A stretch of DNA of 35,416 nucleotides. It comes from Caryophanales bacterium UBA1231 (GTDB lineage: Bacteria; Bacillota_I; Bacilli_A; ML615J-28; CAG-313). Position 1 is the first letter of the stretch, and every line of letters begins with the position of its first letter. Below the pieces are notes generated by a model that did no database searches, was not told the origin of the DNA, and saw nothing but the letters and a program-made list of their open reading frames with translations. Both the position numbers and the translations under genes were made by a program. The DNA lies in assembly GCA_002309035.1 (NCBI GenBank), contig DBWT01000029.1, forward strand, positions 1 to 35,416, in the 5' to 3' direction. Positions 16,989-24,770 of this stretch are shown one piece after another.

Positions 16989-18542
16989 CTAAAAGATTAC
17001 GTTATCAAATAGTGATTTTGTAATATATTCACCATTTTGATTTACGATTGCAACTTTATCTGTTGATACACGTACTGCCATTAAAACAACTTCTTCATTA
17101 GTATAGAACTTAGAAGTTTTTAGTACAGCAATATCGTAAGGCATTGTATAATATTCTTGTTCGAGTCTTGATAAATCAGTAAAATTAGATGTAAAAGGTA
17201 TTTCCTTTAAGTAATGATTACAAATTTTAACATTTTTGATTTGTGAATTATCAGATAAAGTAATTGTTAAATGATAAATCTCAGGATCACTTGATAATTC
17301 ATAATGCATTGCTTTAATTGTTAAACCTTTGTTTACTTTAAAAGTCGTTCTACGACCATTTGTTAAAACTAGTTGAATGACATTTTCTTCATCAATTGTT
17401 GAAACATTGATTTCATCAATTCCATGATGGGCATCTCGTTCTAGACCAGTTGGGATAATCGCATCATCATATGTGTTTGCTCCATCATAATAGTAGATAA
17501 CAACATCATTAGATGTTTTTTCATAGACACTATCTTGATAAAGCAACCATTTACCAGCACCAGTAGTGAAAAGTTTTGTTAAAACAATATCACCACACCA
17601 ATTACCTAGATAACCCCAAAGAAGAACATTTGTTGGATCTTCATGGTGGAATGAACGATAATTGTAATCAAAATAAGTACCATTTTGATTTAAATACTGA
17701 TATGAATAATAATCAGCAATTTTAACACCAGTCATTGAATTAAAGACATAATATGGTTGTCCTGTGAAAACCACAGCTCTGCCATTTTTAAAGTTTCTCG
17801 CATCTTTAAATTCATAGTTACCATTTTCATCATACAAGAAACTTCCATCATGATGGATATATGAATAAAGATTAGTATCTTTATCACGAACAATTGCTAA
17901 TCCATCATAGAAACTATCAGCATAGTTGATGTTTCTTAATTCATTTTCAAGTAAGATATTAAAATCTTCATCTAAATAAGCAAAAGAAGTAGTTCCATTT
18001 TCTTTTTTTGTAACTAATGCTTTTCCTTCAGAGTAATCACGTACTTGATAAAAATCATAAGGACATTTTTGATAATCACTATTAATGAAACTAAAACCAT
18101 TTTCTGTTTCAATTTTCAAAAAGCCTTCGGCAAACATTGCATAAGATGAGATGCCATTAGGTAAGGTGTATAGTACTTTATTCTTTTCGTTGATGATTTT
18201 GTATTCATCACCTTTTTTGACAACCGCCTTTCCTTCACTAAATGGATATGCGATATCATATTGTGGTTTAATAACTTCCTCGCCATCTCTATTGATATAA
18301 CCATATTTTGATTTTTGATTGATATAGCGGGAAATAACCATTAAATCATCAAACACTGTTGAAATGGTCTCATATTTTTCAAGGGACTTCATTTCTCCTT
18401 TAGCATTGTATAAATAAGGCGTTTTTCCAATATAGACAATAGCATAAGCATCTTTAAAATCATCGTTTTTACATGATGATAATAATGTACATAAATTCAA
18501 TAATAAAAGAATAACAATAAATGTTAATATTCGATGCTTCAT
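16989..18542 (-). CDS. WG-repeat lipoprotein
   Basis: A 517-residue predicted lipoprotein: basic start, hydrophobic stretch and lipobox LSSC (Cys near residue 24). The N-terminal half carries several WG-type beta repeats, clearest in KYGYINRDGEEVIKPQYD followed by FSEGKAVV, and again around FSFINSDYQ and FYDGLAIV. The C-terminal half is a beta-rich region I do not recognise. It is the first gene of the operon with two MacB-like ABC systems, so it may be their surface partner or cargo (inferred). ATG 18542 is chosen because AAGGAGGTG is just upstream and the promoter covers the longer reading frame. Confidence 0.8.
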   Translation of the reverse strand: MKHRILTFIVILLLLNLCTLLSSCKNDDFKDAYAIVYIGKTPYLYNAKGEMKSLEKYETISTVFDDLMVISRYINQKSKYGYINRDGEEVIKPQYDIAYPFSEGKAVVKKGDEYKIINEKNKVLYTLPNGISSYAMFAEGFLKIETENGFSFINSDYQKCPYDFYQVRDYSEGKALVTKKENGTTSFAYLDEDFNILLENELRNINYADSFYDGLAIVRDKDTNLYSYIHHDGSFLYDENGNYEFKDARNFKNGRAVVFTGQPYYVFNSMTGVKIADYYSYQYLNQNGTYFDYNYRSFHHEDPTNVLLWGYLGNWCGDIVLTKLFTTGAGKWLLYQDSVYEKTSNDVVIYYYDGANTYDDAIIPTGLERDAHHGIDEINVSTIDEENVIQLVLTNGRRTTFKVNKGLTIKAMHYELSSDPEIYHLTITLSDNSQIKNVKICNHYLKEIPFTSNFTDLSRLEQEYYTMPYDIAVLKTSKFYTNEEVVLMAVRVSTDKVAIVNQNGEYITKSLFDNVIF

Positions 18543-18561
18543 ATACACCTCCTTATTCACT

Positions 18562-18590
18562 ATTATACCAAAAACACATGTTTTTTTCAA
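18562..18590 (-). promoter_or_regulatory. Predicted promoter of the WG lipoprotein/ABC operon
   Basis: On the minus strand: TTGAAA (18585-18590), a 17-nt spacer, perfect TATAAT (18562-18567). Confidence 0.8.
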
Positions 18591-18667
18591 TTAAACAACT
18601 TTATGAACAAAATGAAAGAATGATATATAATGAGAAAAGAGAGTGATATAAAAAAATATGTAATTAT

Positions 18668-18697
18668 TTGCTTTTTTATGCTATTTTATAGTATAAT
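18668..18697 (+). promoter_or_regulatory. Predicted promoter of the EF-G-like gene
   Basis: TTGCTT (18668-18673), an 18-nt spacer and TATAAT (18692-18697). The remaining upstream sequence (18601-18660) is AT-rich with no clear structure. Confidence 0.65.
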
Positions 18698-18742
18698 ATA
18701 TATGCATTATTATGTAGTATAAAGATAAAAAAGGAGAAATAT

Positions 18743-20794
18743 ATGAAAGAATATTCTGCAGAAAAGATTTATAACGTTGCGGTATTAGGTCACATGGGAT
18801 GTGGTAAAACTAGTTTAGTTGAATCTATGTTATTCCTTGGCAAAGGTATCGCTAAAAAAGGTGAAGTTGAAAGAAAAAATACTGTATCTGACTATTTAAC
18901 AGAAGAACAAAATCGTCAAACATCACTATCTACTGCTTTGATTCCTGTTGAATGGAAAGGTGCTAAAATTAATTTCTTAGATACACCTGGTTCTGAAGAA
19001 TTCATCGGCGAAGTTGACAACGATTTATCAGTTGTTGATGGTGCTATTGTTGTATTAGATGCAACAAAAGGTATCGAAGTTGGTACTGAAAGAGTATGGG
19101 AAGCTTTAAGAGAGAAGAAGATCCCTACACTTGTTTTATTAAATAAATTAGATAAAGAAAATGTTAAGCCTGCTCAAGTAATGGCTAGCATTAAAGAATT
19201 TAGTTCAAAGATTGTTCCTATCTGCTTACCAGTTGGTGCTGAAGCTAGTTTTAAAGGCTTTGTTGATATCGTTCATAAAAATGCTTTTATTAATGGCAGC
19301 GAAGCAAGTGTTCCAGCTGATTTAGAAGGCGAAGTAGAAGAATACTTAATGACAATTGGTGAAGCTGTTGCTGAAACTAGTGAAGAATTATTAGATAAAT
19401 TCTTCTCAGGTGAAGAATTATCAGCAGATGAAATCAAAGGTGGTTTAAAAGCTGGTGTTGCTTCATGTGACATTTTCCCTATGTTAGTTGCTTCTGCTAC
19501 TAAAGATATTGCTGTAGCTAAATTATTAGATACAGTCTGTGAATTATTACCTTCTGCTTTAGATAAAGGCACAATCAAAGGTTTAAATCCAAAAACTAAT
19601 GCTGAAGAAAATCGTAAAGTATCAGACAATGAACCTTTCTCTGCATTTGTTTTCAAAACAATTATTGACCCATTCCTAGGAACAATTAACTTCTTAAGAG
19701 TTAATAGTGGTACAACACTAAATGTTCAAGAAGCTTACATTCCTAATACTGATGGAACTTGCAAGATTGGTCAATTTATCACTCTTGCTGGTAAAAACCA
19801 AATTAATGTTGATTCATTCCATGCTGGTGACATCTGTGCTGTAACAAAAGTTGGCGAATTAGCAACTGGTTACACTCTATGTGATCGTAAGAGCCCTATT
19901 CAATACCCAAGTGTTGAACTTCCTACACCAATTCTTTATGTTGCGGTTGTAGCTAAAACTAAACAAGATGAAGATAAGATTTCTGGTGCTCTACAAAAAC
20001 TTAATGTTGAAGACCCATCATTTGAAATCAAACGTAATCCTGAAACTACACAATTATTAATCGGTGGTCAAGGTTTAACACACATTGGTTATATCTTAGA
20101 AAAGATGAAAAACATGTTCAAAGTTGATGTTGATACATCAGATCCTAAGATCGTTTATCGTGAAACAATTCGTAAAGTTGGTTCTGCGCAAGGTCGTCAT
20201 AAGAAACAATCTGGTGGTGCTGGTCAATTTGGTGATGTTTGGATTAGATTTGAACCAACAGAACAACCATTTGAATTTGCATCAGAAGTTGTTGGTGGCT
20301 CTGTTCCTAAAAACTACTTCCCAGCTGTTGAAAAAGGTCTACAAGACTGCTTAGAACATGGTCCACTTGCTGGCTTCCCAGTTATTGGTGTTAGAGCAGT
20401 TCTATATGATGGAAGCTACCACCCAGTAGATTCAAATGAAATTTCATTCAAGATTGCTGCATCATTAGCATTCAAGAATGCTGTTCCACTAATCAAACCT
20501 ACAATCCTTGAACCAATTATGGAAGTTAAGGTAGTTGTTAAAGCTGATTACGTTGGTGACGTTATGGGTGATATGAACAAACGTCGTGGTTCAGTTCTTG
20601 GTATCGACCCACTTCCAAACGGCAAACAACAAATCACAGCATCAGTTCCTGAAGCTGAAATTACTAAATATGCAACTGACTTAAAGGCTATGACACAAGG
20701 TAGTGCTCATTTCAGTCGTAAGTTTGTTAGATATGCTGAAGTTCCAGAATATCTAATCGATAAGATTGTTGCAGAATACAAGAAAGAAAATTAA
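18743..20794 (+). CDS. Elongation factor G-like translational GTPase (EF-G2 type)
   Basis: A 683-residue translational GTPase with the five-domain EF-G plan. G1 is GHMGCGKTS, unlike the AGKTT loop of canonical EF-G. G3 is LDTPG, G4 is NKLDK, and the region around RQTSLSTALIPVEWKG is typical of the EF-G-like paralogue found beside true EF-G in many bacteria. Domain IV contains GRHKKQSGGAGQFGDVW, and domain V contains PILEPIMEV and the MGDMNKRRG block. The physiological role of this paralogue is not settled, and it is unlikely to be the only EF-G. AAAGGAGAA precedes the ATG. It is monocistronic, between its own promoter and a bidirectional terminator. Confidence 0.88.
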   Translation: MKEYSAEKIYNVAVLGHMGCGKTSLVESMLFLGKGIAKKGEVERKNTVSDYLTEEQNRQTSLSTALIPVEWKGAKINFLDTPGSEEFIGEVDNDLSVVDGAIVVLDATKGIEVGTERVWEALREKKIPTLVLLNKLDKENVKPAQVMASIKEFSSKIVPICLPVGAEASFKGFVDIVHKNAFINGSEASVPADLEGEVEEYLMTIGEAVAETSEELLDKFFSGEELSADEIKGGLKAGVASCDIFPMLVASATKDIAVAKLLDTVCELLPSALDKGTIKGLNPKTNAEENRKVSDNEPFSAFVFKTIIDPFLGTINFLRVNSGTTLNVQEAYIPNTDGTCKIGQFITLAGKNQINVDSFHAGDICAVTKVGELATGYTLCDRKSPIQYPSVELPTPILYVAVVAKTKQDEDKISGALQKLNVEDPSFEIKRNPETTQLLIGGQGLTHIGYILEKMKNMFKVDVDTSDPKIVYRETIRKVGSAQGRHKKQSGGAGQFGDVWIRFEPTEQPFEFASEVVGGSVPKNYFPAVEKGLQDCLEHGPLAGFPVIGVRAVLYDGSYHPVDSNEISFKIAASLAFKNAVPLIKPTILEPIMEVKVVVKADYVGDVMGDMNKRRGSVLGIDPLPNGKQQITASVPEAEITKYATDLKAMTQGSAHFSRKFVRYAEVPEYLIDKIVAEYKKEN

Positions 20795-20802
20795 TAAAAA
20801 AA

Positions 20803-20830
20803 GATTCCAGACGAATAATCGTTTGGAATC
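20803..20830. terminator. Bidirectional intrinsic terminator
   Basis: GATTCCAGACG (20803-20813) pairs with CGTTTGGAATC (20820-20830), eleven pairs with one G-U. A-run on the left and T-rich stretch on the right. It separates the convergent EF-G-like and amidotransferase-like genes. Confidence 0.88.
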
Positions 20831-20833
20831 TCT

Positions 20834-21514
20834 TTATTTATTTTGATGATAATCATTGACTTGTGAAACAAAATAATCAAAGATTATCTGTGATTCTTTT
20901 GTATAAAGTCTTTCTGGATGCCATTGGACACCGATGATTGGAAGAGTTTTATGCATAATACCTTCAATAACATCATTGTGTTTAAAGATGATATCAAAAT
21001 CTTTAGGTGGCATTTTAACAGCTTGGTGATGATATGAATTTACAGGGAAAGAGTCACTAAACTGTTTTGTATAATCATTTTTCAATACAGTATCAACCAT
21101 ATGTGAATGTTCTTTGACATCGTGCTTTAAACCAGCTTTATCGATGTCTTGAATTAAAGTTCCACCTAAGAAGGCTGATATTGATTGAATACCACGACAA
21201 ATGCCTAAAACAGGCTTTTTATATTTGACCGCATGTTTTAATACAGCGTTATCTAGATGATCGACTCTTGCATCGATATCTTTAGAATCTGTATTTTCTT
21301 CATTATAGATACTTGGGTCAATATCATCGCCACCAATAATTAAAAAACCATCACAAAGATTGAGAACATTTGATAATTCGTAATCATTTAAAGGAAGAAT
21401 GATTGTTGAGATCTTTCTTTCAATAAAAGGTTCTAAATAATTAAAATTAACTTGTACTTTGTAATTGGAATTAACCATCATAGTTCTTGGTACTATACCG
21501 ATTATAGGTTTCAT
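20834..21514 (-). CDS. Class I glutamine-amidotransferase-like hydrolase (peptidase C26, PuuD-like)
   Basis: A 226-residue protein of the peptidase C26 / gamma-glutamyl-GABA hydrolase group. It shows IIGGDDIDPS, the nucleophile elbow GICRGIQ with Cys106, the active-site strand VNSYHHQAVK and the His-Glu pair in GVQWHPE near the C-terminus. This completes the Cys-His-Glu triad. Relatives hydrolyse gamma-glutamyl amides, as in putrescine degradation, but no putrescine genes are nearby, so the substrate is open. It is slightly shorter than typical PuuD (about 250). GGAGG lies upstream of the ATG. Confidence 0.87.
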   Translation of the reverse strand: MKPIIGIVPRTMMVNSNYKVQVNFNYLEPFIERKISTIILPLNDYELSNVLNLCDGFLIIGGDDIDPSIYNEENTDSKDIDARVDHLDNAVLKHAVKYKKPVLGICRGIQSISAFLGGTLIQDIDKAGLKHDVKEHSHMVDTVLKNDYTKQFSDSFPVNSYHHQAVKMPPKDFDIIFKHNDVIEGIMHKTLPIIGVQWHPERLYTKESQIIFDYFVSQVNDYHQNK

Positions 21515-21539
21515 ATTAAACCTCCATTATTCTTAAAGT

Positions 21540-21567
21540 ATTTTATCATAAATTCTTAAAAAAGCAA
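21540..21567 (-). promoter_or_regulatory. Predicted promoter of the C26 hydrolase gene
   Basis: Minus strand TTGCTT (21562-21567), a 16-nt spacer and TAAAAT (21540-21545) with TGA immediately before it (extended -10). Confidence 0.65.
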
Positions 21568-21587
21568 AAAGAAAAGCATTTCATAGG

Positions 21588-21616
21588 TTGAAATTTACCT
21601 CAAAAAAGTGTATAAT
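21588..21616 (+). promoter_or_regulatory. Predicted promoter of the P-type ATPase gene
   Basis: TTGAAA (21588-21593), a 17-nt spacer and perfect TATAAT (21611-21616). No separate promoter was seen for the downstream tRNA, so this transcript may include it. Confidence 0.8.
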
Positions 21617-21644
21617 ATAAATAAGATATGATGAGGTAAAATCA

Positions 21645-24173
21645 ATGCCTAAGAAAAATATAATCCAAACTGAAGTTGTCCGTTACAATCCAAATTATGA
21701 TTTTGGTTTAACAAATGAACAAATAATAGAACGTCAAGAACATCAACTTGTTAATAATGTTAAAATTGGTAGTAATAAAACCATTTTATCAATAATTATT
21801 GACAATGTTTTTACTTTCTTCAATTTAATGTTTGTTTTGATTTTTGTTCTATTGATTAGTGCGAACGCACCAATTATGAATTTTACTTTTGTTATTATTA
21901 TCACAATCAATACAATAATAGGTATTATTCAAGAAATCAAAACGAAAAAAACAATCGATAAATTATCACTTCAATCACAACCAGAAGTGAGGGTTATGAG
22001 GGAAGGAAAAGAAGAAAAAATCAGTGTTCAAGAAATTGTCTTAGATGATATCGTTTGTTTAAATAGTGGTAATTCGATTTCGACAGATTCGATTATCGTA
22101 AAAGGCGAAATTGAAGTCAATGAATCACAATTAACTGGTGAATCAATTCCTATCAAAAAAGGTGTTGGTGATACAATCTATTCAGGTAGTTTTGTTTCAA
22201 GTGGTAATTGCTATGCTAAAGTCGAAAGAGTTGGTAAAGACAATTATATTGAAACAATATCAAAAGAAGCGAAGAAGATGACTAAACCAAAATCAGAAAT
22301 CATGCGTTCGCTTAAATATTTACTACGTTTTGTTGGTATTATTTTTATTCCACTTGGTGTGATTCTTTATGCAAGAAGTGAAGGGATATTCTTAAAAGAA
22401 GGATTTTTTAACCGTGTTGTTCTCTTCTTCACAAGCTTTTTTAATCATAGTGCAACTTATTCTGAATCAGTACTTAGTACATCATCAGCTCTTATTGGGA
22501 TGATTCCATCTGGATTAGTGCTTTTAACGACAATTGCTTTAGCTGTTGGTGTTAGAAGACTTGCTAAAAGTAAAACATTAGTTCAAAATATCTACTGTAT
22601 TGAAATGTTATCACATGTTGATGTCGTTTGCCTTGATAAAACAGGAACAATTACTGATGGAACAATGAATGTTACACGTTACATTGAAGCAAAGCGCAAT
22701 GAATTTGATGTTAAAGAAATCATCAGCAATATGAATGAAGCTTTACGCGAAAAGAATGCTACAAGCAAAGCTTTAGAAGAATATTTTGGTTTTAGTTCGA
22801 AACTCAAAGTTGAACAAGTATTACCATTTAAATCTGAAAATAAATATAGTGCTGTAACATTTAAAAAAATTGGAACATTTGTTTTAGGCGCTCCAGAGTT
22901 TGTTTTAAAAAGCGATTATCAAAAAATTGAAGAAGAAGTTATATCATATGCTAATGAAGGCCTTCGTGTTTTGGCACTTGCTCATACATCTAGTGAAATC
23001 AAAGATGACAAAATCACAAGAATACCAAAATTAGTAGCTTTGATTTTAATTGAAGACCGCATTAGAAAAGAAGCAAGTGAAACTATCCAGTTCTTTCAAG
23101 ATAATAATGTAACAGTTAAAATTATTTCTGGTGATAACCCAGTTACTGTAGCGGAAGTTGCAAGAAGAGTTGGTGTTAAAGGAGCAGATAACTATATTAG
23201 CTTAGATGGCATGAGCGATGAAGAAGTTATGCAGGCAGCTAATGATTATAGTGTTTTTGGACGTGTTAAGCCAAATCAAAAAAAGATTTTAGTTAATGCT
23301 TTACAAAAGGCAAAACATACTGTTGCGATGACAGGTGATGGTGTCAATGATATTTTAGCACTTAAAGAAGCAGATTGTAGTATTGCGATGGCATCAGGAT
23401 GTGATGCGGTTAAGAATGTTGCCCAAATTGTTTTACTAGATTCTAATTTTTCATCGATGCCTAAAGTTGTCTTAGAAGGTAGAAGAGTAATCAATAACAT
23501 TTCTTTATCGGCATCTTTATATCTTGTTAAAACGCTATTCACAATGATTATTGCGATGCTAGCTGCTATTGGCTTTTTGGATAAGTTCCTAAATGGTAGT
23601 GGTTATCCTTTTATTCCAGCACAACTAGTGCTACTAGAAGCTTTTGCAATCGGTATTCCAAGTTTTGTTTTAGCCCTTCAACCAAACACAGAATTAGTAA
23701 AGGGCCGTTTCTTATTAAATGTTATTAGAAAGAGCTTGCCAGGTGCATTAACAATAGGTATCCAAGTTATCATTGGTTATGTTTTCGCAACCAAACTAGG
23801 ATTTGATAAAGCTGATTTAGCAACAGTATTATCATTCTCAACGACATCTACATGTCTTTTGGTTTTATTTATGGCTTGTTCACCATTTAATAAAGGCCGT
23901 GCAATTATGTTTGGTTGTCTAGTACTTATCATTATGACGATTTTCACCTTATCAACCACTGGTGTTGTTTGGTCCACAGCTAAAGGAGTTTTAATTGATT
24001 TTAGACAACAATTCCAATATATGCCACTTGTTAAAGATATGGAAACGTATTATGATGCGAATGGATTATTATTAGCTTTTTCGCTTTCATCCATTTCATA
24101 TGTTGTCATTATAATAATTAATGTTTTCATTAATTTTATAACTAATATTTTTAAAAAGAAAAAATTAAACTAA
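21645..24173 (+). CDS. Cation-transporting P-type ATPase (CtpE-like)
   Basis: An 842-residue P-type ATPase. It has the actuator motif LTGES, phosphorylation site DKTGTIT with Asp331, a KGAPE-like LGAPEFVLK, TGDGVNDILALKEADCSIAM in the P domain and about ten membrane helices. There are no N-terminal heavy-metal domains. The M4 region reads IPSGLVLLTTIALAVGVRRL, then LVQNIYCIEMLSHVDVVCLDK, which resembles the CtpE branch linked to calcium uptake. The usual Glu of the PEGL motif is Ser here, so the ion cannot be assigned safely. GATGAGG serves as ribosome binding site. A 9-bp hairpin overlaps its stop and the tRNA follows 23 nt later. Confidence 0.88.
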   Translation: MPKKNIIQTEVVRYNPNYDFGLTNEQIIERQEHQLVNNVKIGSNKTILSIIIDNVFTFFNLMFVLIFVLLISANAPIMNFTFVIIITINTIIGIIQEIKTKKTIDKLSLQSQPEVRVMREGKEEKISVQEIVLDDIVCLNSGNSISTDSIIVKGEIEVNESQLTGESIPIKKGVGDTIYSGSFVSSGNCYAKVERVGKDNYIETISKEAKKMTKPKSEIMRSLKYLLRFVGIIFIPLGVILYARSEGIFLKEGFFNRVVLFFTSFFNHSATYSESVLSTSSALIGMIPSGLVLLTTIALAVGVRRLAKSKTLVQNIYCIEMLSHVDVVCLDKTGTITDGTMNVTRYIEAKRNEFDVKEIISNMNEALREKNATSKALEEYFGFSSKLKVEQVLPFKSENKYSAVTFKKIGTFVLGAPEFVLKSDYQKIEEEVISYANEGLRVLALAHTSSEIKDDKITRIPKLVALILIEDRIRKEASETIQFFQDNNVTVKIISGDNPVTVAEVARRVGVKGADNYISLDGMSDEEVMQAANDYSVFGRVKPNQKKILVNALQKAKHTVAMTGDGVNDILALKEADCSIAMASGCDAVKNVAQIVLLDSNFSSMPKVVLEGRRVINNISLSASLYLVKTLFTMIIAMLAAIGFLDKFLNGSGYPFIPAQLVLLEAFAIGIPSFVLALQPNTELVKGRFLLNVIRKSLPGALTIGIQVIIGYVFATKLGFDKADLATVLSFSTTSTCLLVLFMACSPFNKGRAIMFGCLVLIIMTIFTLSTTGVVWSTAKGVLIDFRQQFQYMPLVKDMETYYDANGLLLAFSLSSISYVVIIIINVFINFITNIFKKKKLN

Positions 24174-24192
24174 TACATTTATTGTATTAGTT
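24168..24192 (+). other. Hairpin between P-type ATPase stop and tRNA
   Basis: AACTAATAC (24168-24176) pairs with GTATTAGTT (24184-24192), nine perfect pairs with a 7-nt loop. It overlaps the stop codon and lacks a T-run, so it looks more like an mRNA 3' stabiliser or processing site than a full terminator. Confidence 0.6.
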
Positions 24193-24196
24193 GAAT

Positions 24197-24271
24197 GCTA
24201 GAATGGCTCAATGGTAGAGCAATTGATCCGTAATCAATAGGTTGTAGGTTCGAGTCCTATTTCTAGCACCA
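24197..24271 (+). tRNA. tRNA-Thr (anticodon CGU, CCA encoded)
   Basis: The cloverleaf folds fully. Acceptor GCTAGAA (24197-24203) pairs with TTCTAGC (24261-24267), the D-arm is GCTC/GAGC, and the anticodon stem is ATTGA/TCAAT. The T-arm is GTAGG/CCTAT with loop TTCGAGT. A73 and CCA are encoded. The anticodon CGT is at 24229-24231 and reads ACG. Position 33 (24228) is C instead of the nearly universal U. There is no obvious own promoter; it lies 23 nt after the ATPase gene. It marks the left end of an accessory-looking stretch. Confidence 0.93.
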
Positions 24272-24275
24272 TAGC

Positions 24276-24294
24276 AACTTATCTATAAGTTTTT
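24276..24294 (+). terminator. Short terminator after the tRNA
   Basis: A compact inverted repeat AACTTAT/ATAAGTT (24276-24291) followed directly by a T-run. Confidence 0.55.
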
Positions 24295-24329
24295 CTAATT
24301 TTAGGTATTTATAGAAAAATATATAAATT

Positions 24330-24358
24330 GTGTCCAATAGAAAAATGGACGCTTTTTT
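24330..24358 (+). terminator. Second terminator downstream of the tRNA
   Basis: GTGTCCA (24330-24336) pairs with TGGACGC (24346-24352), seven pairs with one G-U, followed by six T. It may back up the first terminator. Confidence 0.7.
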
Positions 24359-24413
24359 GTTACTTATAGGTAAGTATATGGCCATAATAGTAATGCATTT
24401 AAGCGATAATTAA

Positions 24414-24452
24414 AAATATGGGTCAGTTTTATTTAGAAATATGGGTCAATTT
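24414..24452. repeat. Tandem IS21-like terminal repeats (solo end)
   Basis: Two near-identical units, AAATATGGGTCAGTTTT (24414-24430) and AAATATGGGTCAATTT (24437-24452), lie 23 nt apart. Repeated GGGTCARTTT units are characteristic of the transposase-binding ends of IS21-family elements, as far as I recall. No istA/istB genes are in the window, so this is at most a remnant end. The rest of 24359-24538 shows only AT-rich sequence and a small inverted repeat near 24360-24376. Confidence 0.4.
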
Positions 24453-24538
24453 GATAAATGTTATAGTCAAATTAAATGTTACCATAAAAAGACAGAGTTA
24501 ATTTCACCAATTATTAATTATCTAATATATGTTTTTTC

Positions 24539-24567
24539 TTGTTTTATTATTTATTTTTTGGTATAAT
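24539..24567 (+). promoter_or_regulatory. Predicted promoter of the structured RNA
   Basis: TTGTTT (24539-24544), a 17-nt spacer and perfect TATAAT (24562-24567). Transcription would begin near 24574, about 200 nt before the DUF1016 start codon. Confidence 0.8.
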
Positions 24568-24573
24568 GATATT

Positions 24574-24750
24574 GTAAAAGAGCGAGTTTAAAACTTATTA
24601 TTTACTCTAAAGAAATTATAAGTATATTGTAATTTTACTACTCCGGGGTTCCGGTAACGGTTTTGCGCTTTAGAGACTACGCGGAAATTAATTTTATAAA
24701 GGTTTATCCAATGTTTTGGATGCTTTTATAAAGTTGATTTCCTTTTTTTT
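24574..24750 (+). ncRNA. Structured leader or stand-alone RNA upstream of DUF1016 gene
   Basis: About 175 nt between a strong promoter and a very strong terminator, with a GC-rich core in AT-rich surroundings. Visible helices are 24605-24612 with 24668-24675 (8 perfect pairs), 24613-24620 with 24628-24635 (8 pairs, one G-U), and CCG-GTAA-CGG with a GNRA loop (24651-24660). GCG/CGC (24665-24667 with 24680-24682) and TCC/GGA (24642-24644 with 24683-24685) also occur. The first helix uses the loop enclosed by GCG/CGC, so a pseudoknot or alternative fold is likely. GGA at 24683-24685 is shared with the terminator foot, as in a riboswitch expression platform. I do not recognise a known class. Confidence 0.65.
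24683..24750 (+). terminator. Long intrinsic terminator just before the DUF1016 ribosome binding site
   Basis: A nested hairpin: 24683-24691 with 24734-24742 (9 pairs, one G-U), 24692-24702 with 24723-24733 (11 pairs, two G-U) and 24706-24711 with 24716-24721 (6 pairs), then eight T (24743-24750). It ends four bases before the ribosome binding site of the nuclease gene, so the gene needs read-through or another promoter. Confidence 0.88.
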
Positions 24751-24770
24751 AACGAGGTAGGTGACATGAT

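Noticed and set aside
18543..18590. Longer frame for the WG-repeat lipoprotein
   Set aside because: The start at 18590 falls in the -35 box; the lipobox signal begins properly at 18542 behind AAGGAGGTG.
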